In this document: one piece after another, positions 12,211 through 24,921 of the stretch
How the letters are laid out: every line of letters starts with the position of its first letter
Position numbering within the stretch: position 1 is the first letter of the stretch
From: Vespa crabro
Taxonomy: Eukaryota; Arthropoda; Insecta; Hymenoptera; Vespidae
Assembly (NCBI RefSeq): GCF_910589235.1
Contig: NC_060971.1
Coordinates: 5,414,826 to 5,478,825, forward strand
Length of the DNA: 64,000 bases
Reading direction: 5' to 3'
The notes under the pieces: generated by a model
Databases searched by the model: none
Told to the model about the DNA's origin: nothing
What the model saw: only the letters and a program-made list of their open reading frames with translations
Program-made: the position numbers and the translations under genes

Positions 12211-12213
<3 letters not shown>

Positions 12214-12940
12214 AGTTTATAAAGTTTTCGTGAACAATTGTATTTTTATTATTGTCACAGAGATTGGAATTTTCGTCCTTTCTTTTCTTTTCCTTTTCTT
12301 CTTCTTTCGAATTCTATTTTTGAGATTTCGTTAATCCAAGCGCGTCTCGAAACAAAACGATCAGTGAATTAATCTATTAATTATCCTCGAAGATATAACA
12401 GATTAATAGATATTTTTTTGAATTTCATATGAAATCAGGCATATGGCAAAGTGAAATAATCAATGAAATTTGATTAAATAATTATTTCTTTCGATCGTTG
12501 TTATTACGATTAATATTACCATGTTATTATTTTTCTTCAGATTTTTTGATACGCTATAAATTTTCTACAAACACGATCTATCCCTTTTCACGTTATTGCC
12601 GATAGATGCGTTGTCAGTTTGAGATCCGGAAATACCATTTTCGCGTGTACGTTTATTCGAGGATTGCTTTGAGAATTTGACTCGTCTTGTTCCTTTCATC
12701 GGCAACAAATCGACGATATTGCTCACATCAAGAACTAATCTGTCAATACCCTTTTAGTTCCAACATGGGCTTATGCGTGCGTATGTGCGTTTAAAAATGG
12801 ATTAGAAAAATATTCGAACGAACGAATGAAATTCGTCTTGCTCGTAAGTTGTTGAAAAAGGAAATATAATTTCTTTTCGTAATTCTCAATGGTCTCCCAG
12901 AAGTCGAGAATAAAACGATCGAACGTTTAGTTGTAAGATC

Positions 12941-12947
12941 GTCGTAA

Positions 12948-13003
<56 letters not shown>

Positions 13004-13023
13004 GCCGCTGCCGCCGTCGTCGT
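12941..13023. repeat. (TCG)n to (CCG)n compound trinucleotide tract
   Basis: About 16 TCG units pass into CCG/CTG-type units. On the minus strand it reads Gly-rich then Asp-rich, as a homopolymer artefact. The GC-rich end is unusual in this AT-rich window. Confidence 0.9.
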
Positions 13024-13234
13024 TCACTCGATAGGGACTTTCTCGTTGTCTGTCAACCGCGTGTCACGAGAATATCTCGGGCGTGTTTCTACGGGGATAA
13101 AATGTGTACTCCTTTTTCTGACATTCGTGCTTTTGCTAGAGAACGCAGCGAGGCTTTAAACGGCACGTAGCTTCACCGATATGGTTCTCTTGACCGATCG
13201 GATATTTATCTGCTGTCCTGTCGTCGAGAAGTTG

Positions 13235-13235
<1 letters not shown>

Positions 13236-13280
<45 letters not shown>

Positions 13281-13282
13281 GC
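13236..13282. repeat. Compound (CA)n-(CG)n tract, Z-DNA prone
   Basis: About 31 bp of CA pass into about 16 bp of CG, giving 47 bp of strict purine-pyrimidine alternation. Such sequence is the classical substrate for left-handed Z-DNA. CG dinucleotide runs are rare in most animal genomes. Confidence 0.9.
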
Positions 13283-13464
13283 ATATCTTAACAAACTTGA
13301 GTTCCTTTACAAGTGGAAAAAGGAAATAAGGGACGAGTGATAAGTATTGAAAAGCGTTTCGCAAGATCGAGAAAATTTCGTATCTTAATTTATACAAATG
13401 ACACCGATCTTTGAGGATGCAGTAGAAGAGAGAAGGAGGATCGAGGAAAGAGGAGGAGAAAGGA

Positions 13465-13500
13465 ACAACGACAACAATAACAACAACAACAACAACAACG
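13465..13500. repeat. (AAC)n microsatellite
   Basis: About ten AAC units with two interruptions. It reads Asn repeats in one plus frame and Leu repeats on the minus strand. Confidence 0.85.
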
Positions 13501-14379
13501 AGCAAGCGAACGAGCGGTCGATCGACCGTAAGAAAACGATTTTATCGAGTCTGTCATCGTACGTCATTGCCCACTGCGAAACAACGTTCAGAGAAAAGCA
13601 CATCGTGTAAATTCAAGCGCCGATTCTCACCGAGCTCTCTCGTCCACCGTATATATCTCGGTGGACAGCGTTGAACGTTGACATTATCTCGTTTATGTAC
13701 TTGACGATTATTGCACGCCGTTTCGAATGCCACGTATTAAATCTACCGCTGCGATAGTACAGCCGTAAGAATTACGAACGAGCGGGTATGCGTTCCGAGC
13801 GTAATAATTAACACGAACGGGCGGGGGCTGCAAGGAAAAAAAAAGACAGATAGATAGAGGGGGAGAGAGAGAGAGAGAGAGCTTGGAAAAAGAAAAGCCA
13901 AAGTTGTTCTTTACCTCAAGGTCGAATAATCGCATCGTAGATCTCCGTTTCGATTTTTATTATCGAACTTTTTAAAGTTCGAACGTTCTATGTTGAAGAA
14001 AAATAAAGAAACAAAGAGAGAGACAGAGGGAGAAAGAGAGCTTTCCTCGAGAACCAGCTGTCGCGTTGTTGTTCTCCCGACAAGACACGATCGTTATCGC
14101 GGAAAAGGCAATGAAAGATCGAGCGTAAAGAATGCAACACAACGTGCACTGCCGGTCTACTACCGTTATATTATAAAATCCGTTATTTTGCGGAATAACT
14201 ACTTAGGATTTACAATAACGGCTCTCCACGCTCGATGTGTGAAATAAAGAGGAAGAGACTCGCGTTAAGGCCTATTCTAAGATCGGACGTCGACTAACGG
14301 TTGAGGATGAAGCTTGCCTAAGTCTTGGATGAGTCAAAGTTATCTATCTCCTATATGTGTCTTTTCATATGTTCATGAA

Positions 14380-14455
14380 CGACCAAGACGACGAAGACGA
14401 CGATGAAAAAGACAACGATGACGACGCTTACGACGACGACGACGACGAAGACGAT
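14380..14455. repeat. Imperfect (GAC)n tract
   Basis: GAC/GAT/GAA triplets over about 76 bp. The plus-strand Asp-rich open frame at 14357-14539 is a product of this repeat. Confidence 0.8.
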
Positions 14456-14956
14456 GTTAGGACATTCATATGTTCGTATTCTACAAGTGTCGAAGCAAAA
14501 GTCGATAGTTGCATGATTCATCGTAATCGCCGATATTAAAAGTGATTACCGGTTAGATCTTCAAAGGATCGTGGCCTCTTCGGTGTCTAATAAGCTAGCT
14601 CGTGCATGCATATATACATACATCGGTAAAAGGTAAAAGGGAGAAAGGTTCATGGGGGTCTTGAGATGCATCGCTCGCTCTTTGTGCGAGGAGGGAGGAC
14701 AGAAAGGAAGAAAACAGGGAAAAAAAGAAGGAAAAAAAGAAGGTACATAGGGATACGTAAAACCGGTTATACCACCAAAACCGGAAAGATTTCTTCCGTA
14801 CACTGTCGCCCAAAACGGACAAATGGGACGAGGTAGTTCAGCCACTGTTACACGAATAAAAGAAAAAACTCGCGAAAATCGCAGGCTCTGTTGAATAAAC
14901 GATGCACCGCCATCGACTATGCCGTCGAGGAATCTTACCCCCTTCTTTATTTCTCT

Positions 14957-15016
14957 TCTTTCCTTCCTTCCTTCCTTCCTTCCTTCCTTCCTTCCTTCCT
15001 TCCTTTCTTTCTTTCT
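14957..15016. repeat. (CCTT)n to (CTTT)n tract
   Basis: About eleven CCTT units then CTTT units, a pyrimidine-only strand of about 60 bp. Confidence 0.9.
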
Positions 15017-15179
15017 TCAATGTGACGCGCGTGTTTGTTTCTCTTTTATTTCTGCCTTTTTCTTTCCCTTTTTTCTCTTTTCTTTTCTTTTTTTTATTTC
15101 TTCCGTCAACTACTTAAGTAAGTAAGTACGTACGTGCCTTGATTTTCTTTGGAAGATCAAGTCGATTTGACTAAAGGGA

Positions 15180-15207
15180 ATCGATCGATCGATCGATCGA
15201 TCGATCG
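15180..15207. repeat. (ATCG)n array
   Basis: Seven tandem ATCG units, a self-complementary repeat that could form a hairpin. Confidence 0.9.
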
Positions 15208-15307
15208 TCTTTTATTTTTTCACTTTTCGAGACTTTCGACATATGAAAGATTCTCCATCGATCGTTGGGATCGTGGATCGATTATTTAATATTTTTTTCT
15301 TTTCTTT

Positions 15308-15309
<2 letters not shown>

Positions 15310-15370
<61 letters not shown>
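15310..15370. repeat. (TA)n microsatellite, about 61 bp
   Basis: Pure alternating A and T, the longest TA tract in the window. Confidence 0.95.
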
Positions 15371-15374
<4 letters not shown>

Positions 15375-15777
15375 AAGTTGCTTTTGGGAAAAAAAGGCAA
15401 GAAAAAAATGAAAAAAAAGAAAAAAATAAAAGGAAGAAAAGAAACCACCCAAGCGCGATCGTTAATCGAACGGTCATTTTTGTTAATGAATCTCTACTCT
15501 CGAATAAGACGGTAAATGAGTTATCGTTCGATCATGCAATCAGTTATTAAACCCCGAAATGATCGGCTCGATCGGATGAAGAAAGATTTCTTACGAAGTA
15601 GCGACGAAAGGAAGGTGGACAAGTTTAATATATCGGACAAATCATTTTATCGATGATTTATCGATATTTTCGGCTTAGTTAATTGAACAACCGATATCGA
15701 GTTTCGTTCGGTTATCTTAGTAAGGTCTAAGTGAACTTTATAAAACAGTTCGATAGTTCGAAACGGAAAAAAGAAAA

Positions 15778-15814
<37 letters not shown>

Positions 15815-16365
15815 TCATCATTTCGAAAGCGTAAGACCAATTTCAATTAACTCTCGGAAGACATTAAAAAATATTGTTAAGAAATCAAACGAAGGAGTGC
15901 AATGTCGAGCACATCCGACACAAGTGATAGATGTTTAAGAAAATACACATGCTTTGCCTCTGTGTTGATTTTCCTTCTTTCTCTTTCTCTCTCAGAAGTT
16001 CTCGTATAAGCGACGAACAGGTGCAGCGATCTTCTTGCAGTGGTAAAATCACGTTAATGACACGCCACTGTGGTGTGGGAGAGTCACGTATTAAATTATG
16101 AATTAGAAGGAAAATTTACAAGTCGATGCGATAAGGATCGCTTGGTTCGCGGTACGTAATATACCAAGCGTTTTATCATTGATTTATATGCCGGCAGTCA
16201 TGCGTTACACCGTTTCTCGTGGATATCAATTAATTCATCGAGGAAAGGAGATATTTGTGAAATTAATCGACTTTAAGATCGATATTAATAACATGTAATC
16301 GATAACATATCGCATAACTTAAAGTTCGAAGAAGAAATATTCTTTCTCGTCTTTTTCGCAAGTCA

Positions 16366-16410
<45 letters not shown>

Positions 16411-16871
16411 TTTTCTTTCTCTTTCTCGAGAAGAAAAAGAAGAAAAAGATAGAGGAGGAGGAGGAGAAGAGAAAAAAGAGATGAGAAGAGAAAGAGAGAG
16501 AGAGAGAGAGATTTTGCAAGATGATCACGGGAAGAGCGAGTAGCAGCGCATTCCATGTGCATCTTATTTCTCTCAACGCATATATAAGACGCATCTGTAT
16601 GCGTTTCTTAACGAAGAGATCTTTCTCGGTCGCGAGACCGAAGTCATATCTCAAAGGTAGGAAAACGCTTTATTAAATTCTCGTACGTAAAACGTGACAT
16701 ATGAGATTCAGCAATGTCTTGAAAATCATGTATTGATAATAATTAAAGTTAAATATTTCGTCATTCGAGACTGTAATTATTTAGACATATCGATATCGCG
16801 TAATGTAAAGAATTCCTAATACGTTTTTAAAAGGTATATATCTCGTCATTATTACGTGTATAGAGAGCTGT

Positions 16872-17005
16872 TCCTTCGTTCTTTCGTACATTCGTTCGTA
16901 CCTTCGTTCGTTCGTTCGTTCGTTCGTTCGTTCGTTCGTTCGTTCGTTCGTTCGTTCGTTCGTTCGTTCGTTCGTTCGTTCGTTCGTTCGTTCGTTCGTT
17001 CGTTC
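16872..17005. repeat. (TTCG)n array, 103 bp core
   Basis: From 16903 to 17005 the TTCG unit repeats about 26 times without a change, with degenerate copies from 16872. Both strands are open in every frame, which explains the Arg-Thr-Asn-Glu and Arg-Ser-Phe-Val translations across it. Confidence 0.95.
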
Positions 17006-19918
17006 TCTTACTTTTACCACTCGCCATCATCGAGATATATCACGAGAAGTCACGACACCGTAACGAATCGTCGCAGTACTGCGTTCAAATCGCCTCAAGG
17101 GGGAAGAGCTTGAAGCCAAGGAAAAGAGGTTCGGGGAGAGGCGTGGAGGAGGTTCTTGTCGGATAATTGATAATCCAATTCTTTAGAGGCATTTCGATCC
17201 CGTTCGGAGAGATTCGCCGTCGTCCTCGTTGTTGCCGTCGTTACCGAGTTTCACGAGGTAGAGGTACAACGAGGAGGAGTATGAGGAGGAGGAGGAGAAG
17301 AGAGACCCAAAGAGGACCGGTCCTTGGAACGTGATCGTCTCAGCATGAGGTCCTCTTCGAGTTTTATACTTCCTTCTCCTCCTTGTCCTCTTATTTTCTC
17401 GACTTGGTTTATATTATTGAATTTCTAGTCTCCTTTTTATACTCTACGCATTACATTTAATTCTAACGCGTTAATTGATCATAAGTATCATTAAATGATC
17501 ATCGATCATTTTCTTTTTGTCTTGTTTTCTTCTTCTTTTTTCTTTTTTTTTGTTTTTTTTGCAAAAATATACTATTAACATTTTACTTTATACGCCTCGT
17601 CTAATTGATCATAAATGTCTTTGATCATCGATCATTTCTCTTTATTACCTATACCTACAGAACTCTTTCGATTTCTCAAAAAAAAAAAAAAAAAGAAAAA
17701 AAAGAAAAGGAAAAAGAAAAGAAATAAAAGGAAAACTTTCATCGAGAAGCCCCTACCAATTTTTGTACTCCTTCTTTTTTCTTTTTTTTTCTGTTTTTAT
17801 CTACACGTTAATTAACGTCGTAGTAACGGCAACGAAAGTGGAATTTTACTTTTTACTTTTCACCGTTCACCTCAAACGAAAATCTAGTTCAATGGGCGTC
17901 ACTAGCTACGAACCCGATGATATCCTACCTACCGTCGCGATATATCGTATAGATTCTCGCACTCCGACCACACTAAGCCTGTTTACTATGCACCAAGCAC
18001 GATATTGGAGAATGTAGTCGATTAGCCGAGCGCTAATTACTCCCGGCATAACTTCGTCTAATGAGCGAATTACAAGGATAACTTCTGACCGGAAGTGAAA
18101 TATATATGAACCATACATAGGTATATATATATATATATATACATTTAGAACACATAGAGATCAAATGAAAATACAAAGTAAGCGAGCACGTAAGTATCCA
18201 TGTTTTACTCTCTCCTTTTTTTTCTTTTTCTTTTCTCTTTTCGCCTTTTCACGATCCATCTTTCGTAAGAAAAATTTCATAATGCTCGATATTGGTGTTA
18301 GAAAAAAAAAAAAAAAACAAAAAGAAGTAATGAAACTAAAAAAAAAAAAAAAATAATAATAAGAAACACGTGTCTACATGTTTTTACGTGTACGCAATAC
18401 AATAATAAACAAGAAAACGTCGACGGTATGTTTGTTTGGGCATCGACATGAACGATAAGGACGAAACGTTTCTTTCGTTCTTTAGATTGTTTGGCTAAGA
18501 GGCTCGTTGACACTAGACTGAGTCGTAGTATGCGGACATCTTCGCGCTGCAGGTGTTCTCTCGTAAGTTTATGAAGTCACAAGTCGGTGCACCAGCAAAG
18601 CAGTAAGCAAGCATGACAAATGGTTAGCGTATATATTGGTTGAGTAGGCTCGCTCTAACGCTCGACTGACTTATGTGCCTTGGAAATGTCTGTCTTGCCA
18701 ATTCATTGTCGGACCTGTTAACCGTACGAAGAGAATCATTTTCATTAGTTAATAATATACACAATATATATAAAGTTATCATTGAAAAAAAAAGTATCGA
18801 ATATGTTCAATATAAAAATGTACATATATCTCTTTCCTTTTCGTTTCTTTAATAAAACAATAAATTATAATGTCTCTAATAAAAATATACCTATATATAT
18901 AGCTATATTTTTTTTAGATTTTCATATGCATATATATATATAGAAAAAAACGTTATTGCGCGAAGGAAGATAAAAGAGGAATAATTTAAAAAATATATTA
19001 TTAATTCAGTTCACATTTCGAGCGAGTTAAATTCGTTTAAATAAAATCGATGGAAAGTCAAAAAGAAAAAAAAGAAAATATTCTATCGACAGGCCAATAA
19101 TAACAGTCAGGATGATTTTGTTGAAATATTTAACAAGTCACAGATCATATTGATTTAGGAATAACCTCGATATAGTTAATTTTCATTTTATCTATCTCTT
19201 ATTTTCAATGACGACTAGTAACATCATACGTACTATCGTTTGAACGACGGAGCACTTGCATCCTTCCGCGTAACAAGAGACTCGAAAAACACTCGACAGA
19301 ACACGCAATAGGATCGATCGAGAGTCGTCCATTGACCTCGAGAACGTAACTTACTATGTTTTATTTTGTATTTTAACTATTCGATTCAAAATCGTTCACG
19401 GATAGCATGTAAAGGAAAAAAAAGAAAGAAAGAAAGAGGGAGAAAAAATAAAAAAAAGAAGAAAAAATGAAAATACGATTTAACGGTTACTTAAGAAAAT
19501 AACAGTAAAATCGAAGTAATTAATGTTTCGTGCTAATTACTCTTGCCGTTATTTGTCACGGCTTAAGTGTCAAAGGCGCTCGTTACATTAACGAAGGTTT
19601 TAAAGTAAAGATACATTTTCAATGTTGATTATTTCGCGATTTTTTTTATTTCTTTTTTCCTTTTTTTTTCTTTTTGTCCCTATCTTTTTTTTTAATATCT
19701 TTTATCGCCTTTTACCCTTTCGATCGAATGGAGAGGAGAGAAACCGAGGGTGATTCCGTATGAATATGCATCAAAGCGTACGCATATTTTTAACGACAAG
19801 CGAATACACATCGTTCGTCACACGCGGGCTCGTTCATCGACGGCATTAAACGTAACGTTCCCCCTTTTTCTAAAAAATGTTTCGTATCAGCCATTTAGCG
19901 CGTGTGTGTGTGTGTGTG

Positions 19919-19971
<53 letters not shown>

Positions 19972-21486
19972 ATGTATTGTAGTTTTAGGTTCTAGTGATT
20001 TATCTAGCAATTATTTTGATCTAAAATAAAATTAGAAAAAAGAAATAAATGATTCATCAAAGGTATCTATGTTAAGCAAAAGATTAACTATGTATTTAGG
20101 TTTGTATTTATAATAGTTATTCCATTTGTTAAATTGTCGTATATATGTACAAAGGCTATAAAAATTATTTTACAAAATGCAACCCTGACGCAACGCGTTT
20201 GTTAAATCGAACACCAAGACGATCGTATTAAATTTTGATTAACTATTATTCATGACATTCTTAAATTAATCGATCGATTAATTTCGATTATCGTCATGCG
20301 AGTCTTCGTAAATATACTTTCACGAGAATTTGAAAAGTTACTCATTATTCCCTTCATTTTTTACTGTTCTGATAAATACTCAAGAGGCGAATAAATTTCC
20401 ATTGAAAAAAGGAGATAAGTAAAATCGAGATAGATTAATTAACATTGTCAAAGTTAATTAAAATAATAAGGCAACGATTTTATTTGTATGTATAAAGTAT
20501 ATTTAATTTAATCGTCAGTTTTTATTACTACCTCGGTAATTATATGCGACTTCGTCATTGAATTACGTTGAATATTACGAATGTTATCGCTCCTCGGTTA
20601 TATCTTCGAAGAAAAATTTGTAGCGCCGAGTAGAGTTCACTTTCTAACGGAGGAATTAGGTATCAAAGAGATAATGCACGTTCTCCGATCGTAAATCGAA
20701 CAGTCAACCCAACGGAGATAGTTAAACGCTGACGAAATGGCAGACAGCTGACATAGAAGAGGAGTCCTTGCTAGTTTTTATTGGTGTTGTGTGTCGTGCG
20801 GTGGCATGCGCCGGGACATACACGTGACTTTTTTATTATTCCATAATATCATTAACTCTTCTTCTTATACGTGTACCTCTTATTAAGGAAGTTGTTCAAG
20901 TCCAAGGACTAGAAGAATCTCTCGATAGCAAGGAAAATGAGATCTTCATTAATTTATTATTATTTTCTGTAATAAAATTTTACGTTCGATAATAATAATA
21001 ATAATAATAAAATAATAATAATAATAGGAGATATAGGTATATATGAGTGAATAGACATTAGGGTAGAAAGTTTCTTCTTTTTCAACGGTTTCGTGAGCGA
21101 GAATAAATTACGACGCCTACAGTTTCCTGGGATGAGAGAGCGTTCGAGCGTTATGGTAGAGAGAACATACTTGGATAAAATCGTCGCAAATATTGATTTA
21201 GTCTAGAATGGAAGAATAGTTTCATGATGATGACCATCACGAAAGTTATTGACAAAAGAAGAAAAAAAGATAAAAAAGAGAAAGAATTATTTTTATGTTC
21301 ATTTCAAACGTGTCAAGTGTTACATTACGTATAATTGCATGATCAACAATTTCATTGTTTATTCGTATTCTTAAGTTCATAAATAAATTACAATACGAAA
21401 TTACGGGATTAATATAAGCGACGTGTTTGTTGTGAATGATTTTGTCGAGACAGAAAGAACTATCTATCGCAATTGGTGGACGATAG
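17006..21486. other. Non-coding stretch, repeat-poorer and AT-richer
   Basis: No supported gene. The segment 17040-17360 is purine-rich and unique. The segment 18520-18730 is unique and balanced, a possible regulatory element. From about 18730 to 20580 the DNA is AT-rich with few dinucleotide tracts (GT/TA at 19902-19967). The segment 20580-20850 is again balanced. AAT units occur at 20992-21029. Confidence 0.6.
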
Positions 21487-21655
21487 AGAGAAATTGTGGG
21501 CAGTGTAGGGAGTGTGCACGGTCTGTCGGAGCGAGATATAGGTGGGCGTTCTGCCGGATATGGTTCGCCGGAAGCAGGGGGACCCTTGCCACCGACACGC
21601 TCCAAGCTTCTCGACAGCGTCGGAACGTCATTCACGATGATATTTGCCGTTAAAT
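21487..21655. other. GC-richer open island, possible exon, strand unclear
   Basis: The plus frame starting near 21487 reads GGRSAGYGSPEAGGPLPPTR and about 20 more residues before running into a CT tract. The minus strand is also open, from 21635 down to 21246, with a Pro-rich segment. Neither strand has a pyrimidine-rich acceptor or a good donor at the edges. The composition resembles coding DNA but could equally be a CpG-rich regulatory element. No domain is recognised. Confidence 0.2.
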
Positions 21656-21660
21656 CGAGC

Positions 21661-21662
<2 letters not shown>

Positions 21663-21694
<32 letters not shown>

Positions 21695-21703
21695 ACATAC
21701 CTC

Positions 21704-21740
<37 letters not shown>

Positions 21741-21760
21741 ATCTCTATCTCTATCTCTTG
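21663..21760. repeat. Two CT tracts and a (CTCTAT)n segment
   Basis: CT at 21663-21691 and 21707-21735, then about four CTCTAT hexamers. It follows directly on the open island at 21487. Confidence 0.9.
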
Positions 21761-22437
21761 ATTGTGTAGCACCGATTTCTAGATCAAGGCAAGCTCGACT
21801 CGCGTTCCGACATTTCTTTATTTTCATTCCTGTTCCACGTTTACGAGAGAATCAGGGATTTCCAACGAATACCACTCGGTTACATCGAGTTGGAATTAAT
21901 GGACTGCCTCTTCGAATCGATTACTAGGTCGACCAGATATCGCTATTACTCGTGATTCTAACATGATATCTCCATGAGAGAGATCAGTGTATTCGGATAA
22001 TATCGATAAAAGCGAACTCGCTTTCATTTAACCCTCTCACCGGACTAATAATGCCTCGCAGAATAATATCGAGCCGGTCGATTTTGTAGTTCGGTAAACG
22101 TTCGCTTTGAGATCAGACAGAGTAGAATACGATGCCGCCTGTGCGGTGATCCGGTCTACCGCTAATCTAATCTTACCTTGGTGTAATATTAATTCAAGGT
22201 ATTTGATTCTAATCTCTCGTGGAATTAATGCTCTCAGTCTGCTAACTTGTCTGGCATTAGTTTAATAGTAATCGTAGTGGAGTTAACTCAGTCTGGAACT
22301 AGTCTGACTGTGATCTAGTTCAACGACTGTGGTCCAGTTCTCATATTGAGCGAGTTAAACTCGTCTTTAGAAAAATCAATCGAAAGTTTTTAAATAGATG
22401 CATCGAATGAGAATAGGGTGGGTATCGTCTTTTCTGT

Positions 22438-22442
<5 letters not shown>

Positions 22443-22483
<41 letters not shown>
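22443..22483. repeat. (CT)n microsatellite
   Basis: About 41 bp of CT. Confidence 0.95.
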
Positions 22484-22488
<5 letters not shown>

Positions 22489-22623
22489 CATCAGAAAGAT
22501 AAGAACGTTTAGCAATTCTCGAAGAATTCAAAGCAAGAGGGCAAAGAAGATTTATCTAACGTCGATTCGCTGTTCAGCGACATCTCGTTTCTCAATGTCC
22601 TGGACTTTGCCTTCTCTCCTTTA

Positions 22624-22628
<5 letters not shown>

Positions 22629-22664
<36 letters not shown>

Positions 22665-22674
22665 TTTCATTCTG

Positions 22675-22725
<51 letters not shown>
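22629..22725. repeat. (CT)n followed by (CTTT)n
   Basis: CT to about 22661 and CTTT from 22675, a pyrimidine-only strand of almost 100 bp with few interruptions. The opposite strand encodes the Lys-Glu-Arg repeats seen there. Confidence 0.95.
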
Positions 22726-23381
22726 CTTGTACTCGAGCAAGCGTACGACGTACTCTCAAATCGGATATATCTACGGTGGCTATCGATCGCTTTTCCTGCC
22801 AGCTTCCTGGCAGTGATTTATCACGGCTCGAGTAGTCCCAGCCCGTTTCGAATCTCGCTGCTGTTACGTTGAATATTCCGCTCGGTGCAAACAGCTCGGA
22901 CTGGCACGCGCGAGCTCTCGAAACATTGACAGAGATGCGAAAAATGTTTTTTCGCGCACTCATCTCTCTTATCGTCTCGTACATACGTACATACATACAT
23001 ACATAGGTACGTACGTAACACCGAAATAAAATAAAATCGAAGGCACCGGGCGATAATTTTCTCTCATGTCATACTTCGAACTTATTATTTTATATTTCTT
23101 ACCCAATCGATATAAACTTTCGAGATAGATAGCAAAATTGACACTCAATATTATATATGGAAGTCGGCGTTTCTCTTTTTTTTTCTCTTTTCTTCTTCTT
23201 TTCTCTTCTTCTTTTCTCTTTTCGACGTTTCCCTCGTAACAATTTCATGCAGTTTTACTATGTATACATACGTGTACGATACATACATTCTTCGGCATAT
23301 GCAGACGCACGCGGCGGACGATCGCAACGCGTGCAACAAACTGCGCAGTCTGCAACGACGGCAGGCACGCCCTTCTCCCGT

Positions 23382-23411
23382 GTCGCACGATACGTCGCAC
23401 GATACGTCGCG
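23382..23411. repeat. Tandem 12-mer, 2.5 copies
   Basis: The unit GTCGCACGATAC occurs twice in a row and a third partial copy follows, inside a GC-rich unique island. It is a short tandem duplication and not a simple-sequence repeat. Confidence 0.8.
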
Positions 23412-24877
23412 TGGTTCGCTCTATCTACCGGGTGTCGTTTTTCTTTTGTATCATTATAGAAAAGCATCATTATATTTAACGAGTACCGATCTATAATATC
23501 ACAATATATAATAATTCAAAAAGAAAGAAAAAAAAGAAAAAGATAAGAAAAGAAAAAAAGAATTAAAAATCTATGCGGTATAGATCGTATTAAATAAAAT
23601 AGATCGATACGATGGAAGAAGATCTATCTAAAGAGAGATAAAATAATTTGATTAAACATTGTGATTGATATCGGTATAACGTTAACATAATCACTGATAG
23701 ATGATCGAAAGATCTTAACGTTTAGCCACGATCACCGCTGGCGACGGTTTCGACGTTATGCAACGTTGGCTTGTTAGTTACATACATATATAAATACATA
23801 TATACTTACTTACTTATGCACTGTTAAGCATCGCCGTAGAGCTTCTTTAAGCGGACAGCTTAATGCCGCTAGCCACGTACTGCCTTATGTATACACAGTG
23901 TCTACGTATTACGCGTTGCCCGCCAGCTAGTCGGATCGCGTCTTCTATCGTGCGAGAACGCGAAGACGATCTCTACGTGCTGCTTTTATGTATTGTACAT
24001 GTATCTATCTGCCTATGTATGTATATATATATATATATATGTATGTGTGTATGTGTATGTGTATTTATGTGTAGCGTATATAACGATGGACGAAAGCCCC
24101 TAGTGTATCTTCGTGTCTGGCAGCCTTCACCTCTTTTCAACGGGCGTTTCCGTGGCTCTAACTACCGTCGCTTTCCAACGAGCTTAAACGTCGCTCTCTA
24201 TTCCTCTACTTGACGAAGATCATGAAAATTGATATTCGGGAAGACGAGCCTTTCTTCCTGCAGGAAATCGTGGGAAAGAGGGTAACGATGCTTTCGAACG
24301 ATAGGGATCGTAACTTGGTCTAGGAAAATAATTAAAAAAGAAAAAGAAAAAGAATAAAAAAAAAGAGGAATTCACCGTTCGGTGAATAATGTTTCTTCTC
24401 TATTATTTTTTTTATTTTATTTTTTTACTATTTCTCTCATTCTCTCTCTCTCTCTGTCTCTCTCGTTCCTTTATCTTATCCTTTCGTTTTTTTTTATTTA
24501 TTTATTTATTCATAATAGATTAGCATCATTCCCATTTCTACTTGAATTTATTTATAGTAGATATTATAAGAGATGATAATTTTCAATGTGTACAATCAGA
24601 TTATCGATAAGACCTATATACTCTTGGTGTGTCGGTAGCTCTATACGATGCCATATAGAACGTTTAGATCGTTTCAGTAATATTTATGATATATATATAC
24701 TATATTAGAGTTACTTTATAGATCACGCGCGTACTTAGTTACTTGTTTCGTTGGAGCGTAACGCGCGTAATGAATCCCGACTGTTAATAAATCTCGCGTT
24801 ACGAAGCGTAATATGGTCGGTCGAAGTAGACGAGGAAAAGCCACACGCGACAAAGTCGTTTTCATGGTCCTTTATAT

Positions 24878-24881
<4 letters not shown>

Positions 24882-24919
<38 letters not shown>
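24882..24919. repeat. (TA)n microsatellite
   Basis: About 38 bp of TA. Confidence 0.95.

Positions 24920-24921
<2 letters not shown>

Larger units (their letters stand above)
8559..12940. other. Non-coding stretch
   Basis: No supported gene. Repeats include CTTT/CCTT near 8923-8950, TTTA/TA at 9200-9243, GA at 10741-10771 and TA at 12158-12210. The open frame at 9728-9982 begins in T-rich DNA and ends in about 45 ordinary codons without splice support. The segments 9500-9720 and 11380-11860 are unique and fairly balanced in composition; nothing specific is seen in them except the E-box at 11368. Confidence 0.6.
13024..16871. other. Non-coding stretch, very repeat-dense
   Basis: No supported gene. 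It holds CA/CG 13236-13282, AAC 13465-13500, GAC-type 14380-14455, CCTT 14957-15016, TCGA 15180-15207, TA 15310-15370, GA 15781-15811, CT 16368-16411 and GA 16494-16511. The segments 13520-13850 and 14040-14340 are less repetitive and GC-richer, but their open frames are short and unsupported. Confidence 0.6.

Noticed and set aside
16781..17113. Arg-Thr-Asn-Glu and Arg-Ser-Phe-Val repeat proteins on both strands
   Set aside because: A perfect period-4 repeat is open in all frames of both strands and gives a tetrapeptide repeat automatically.
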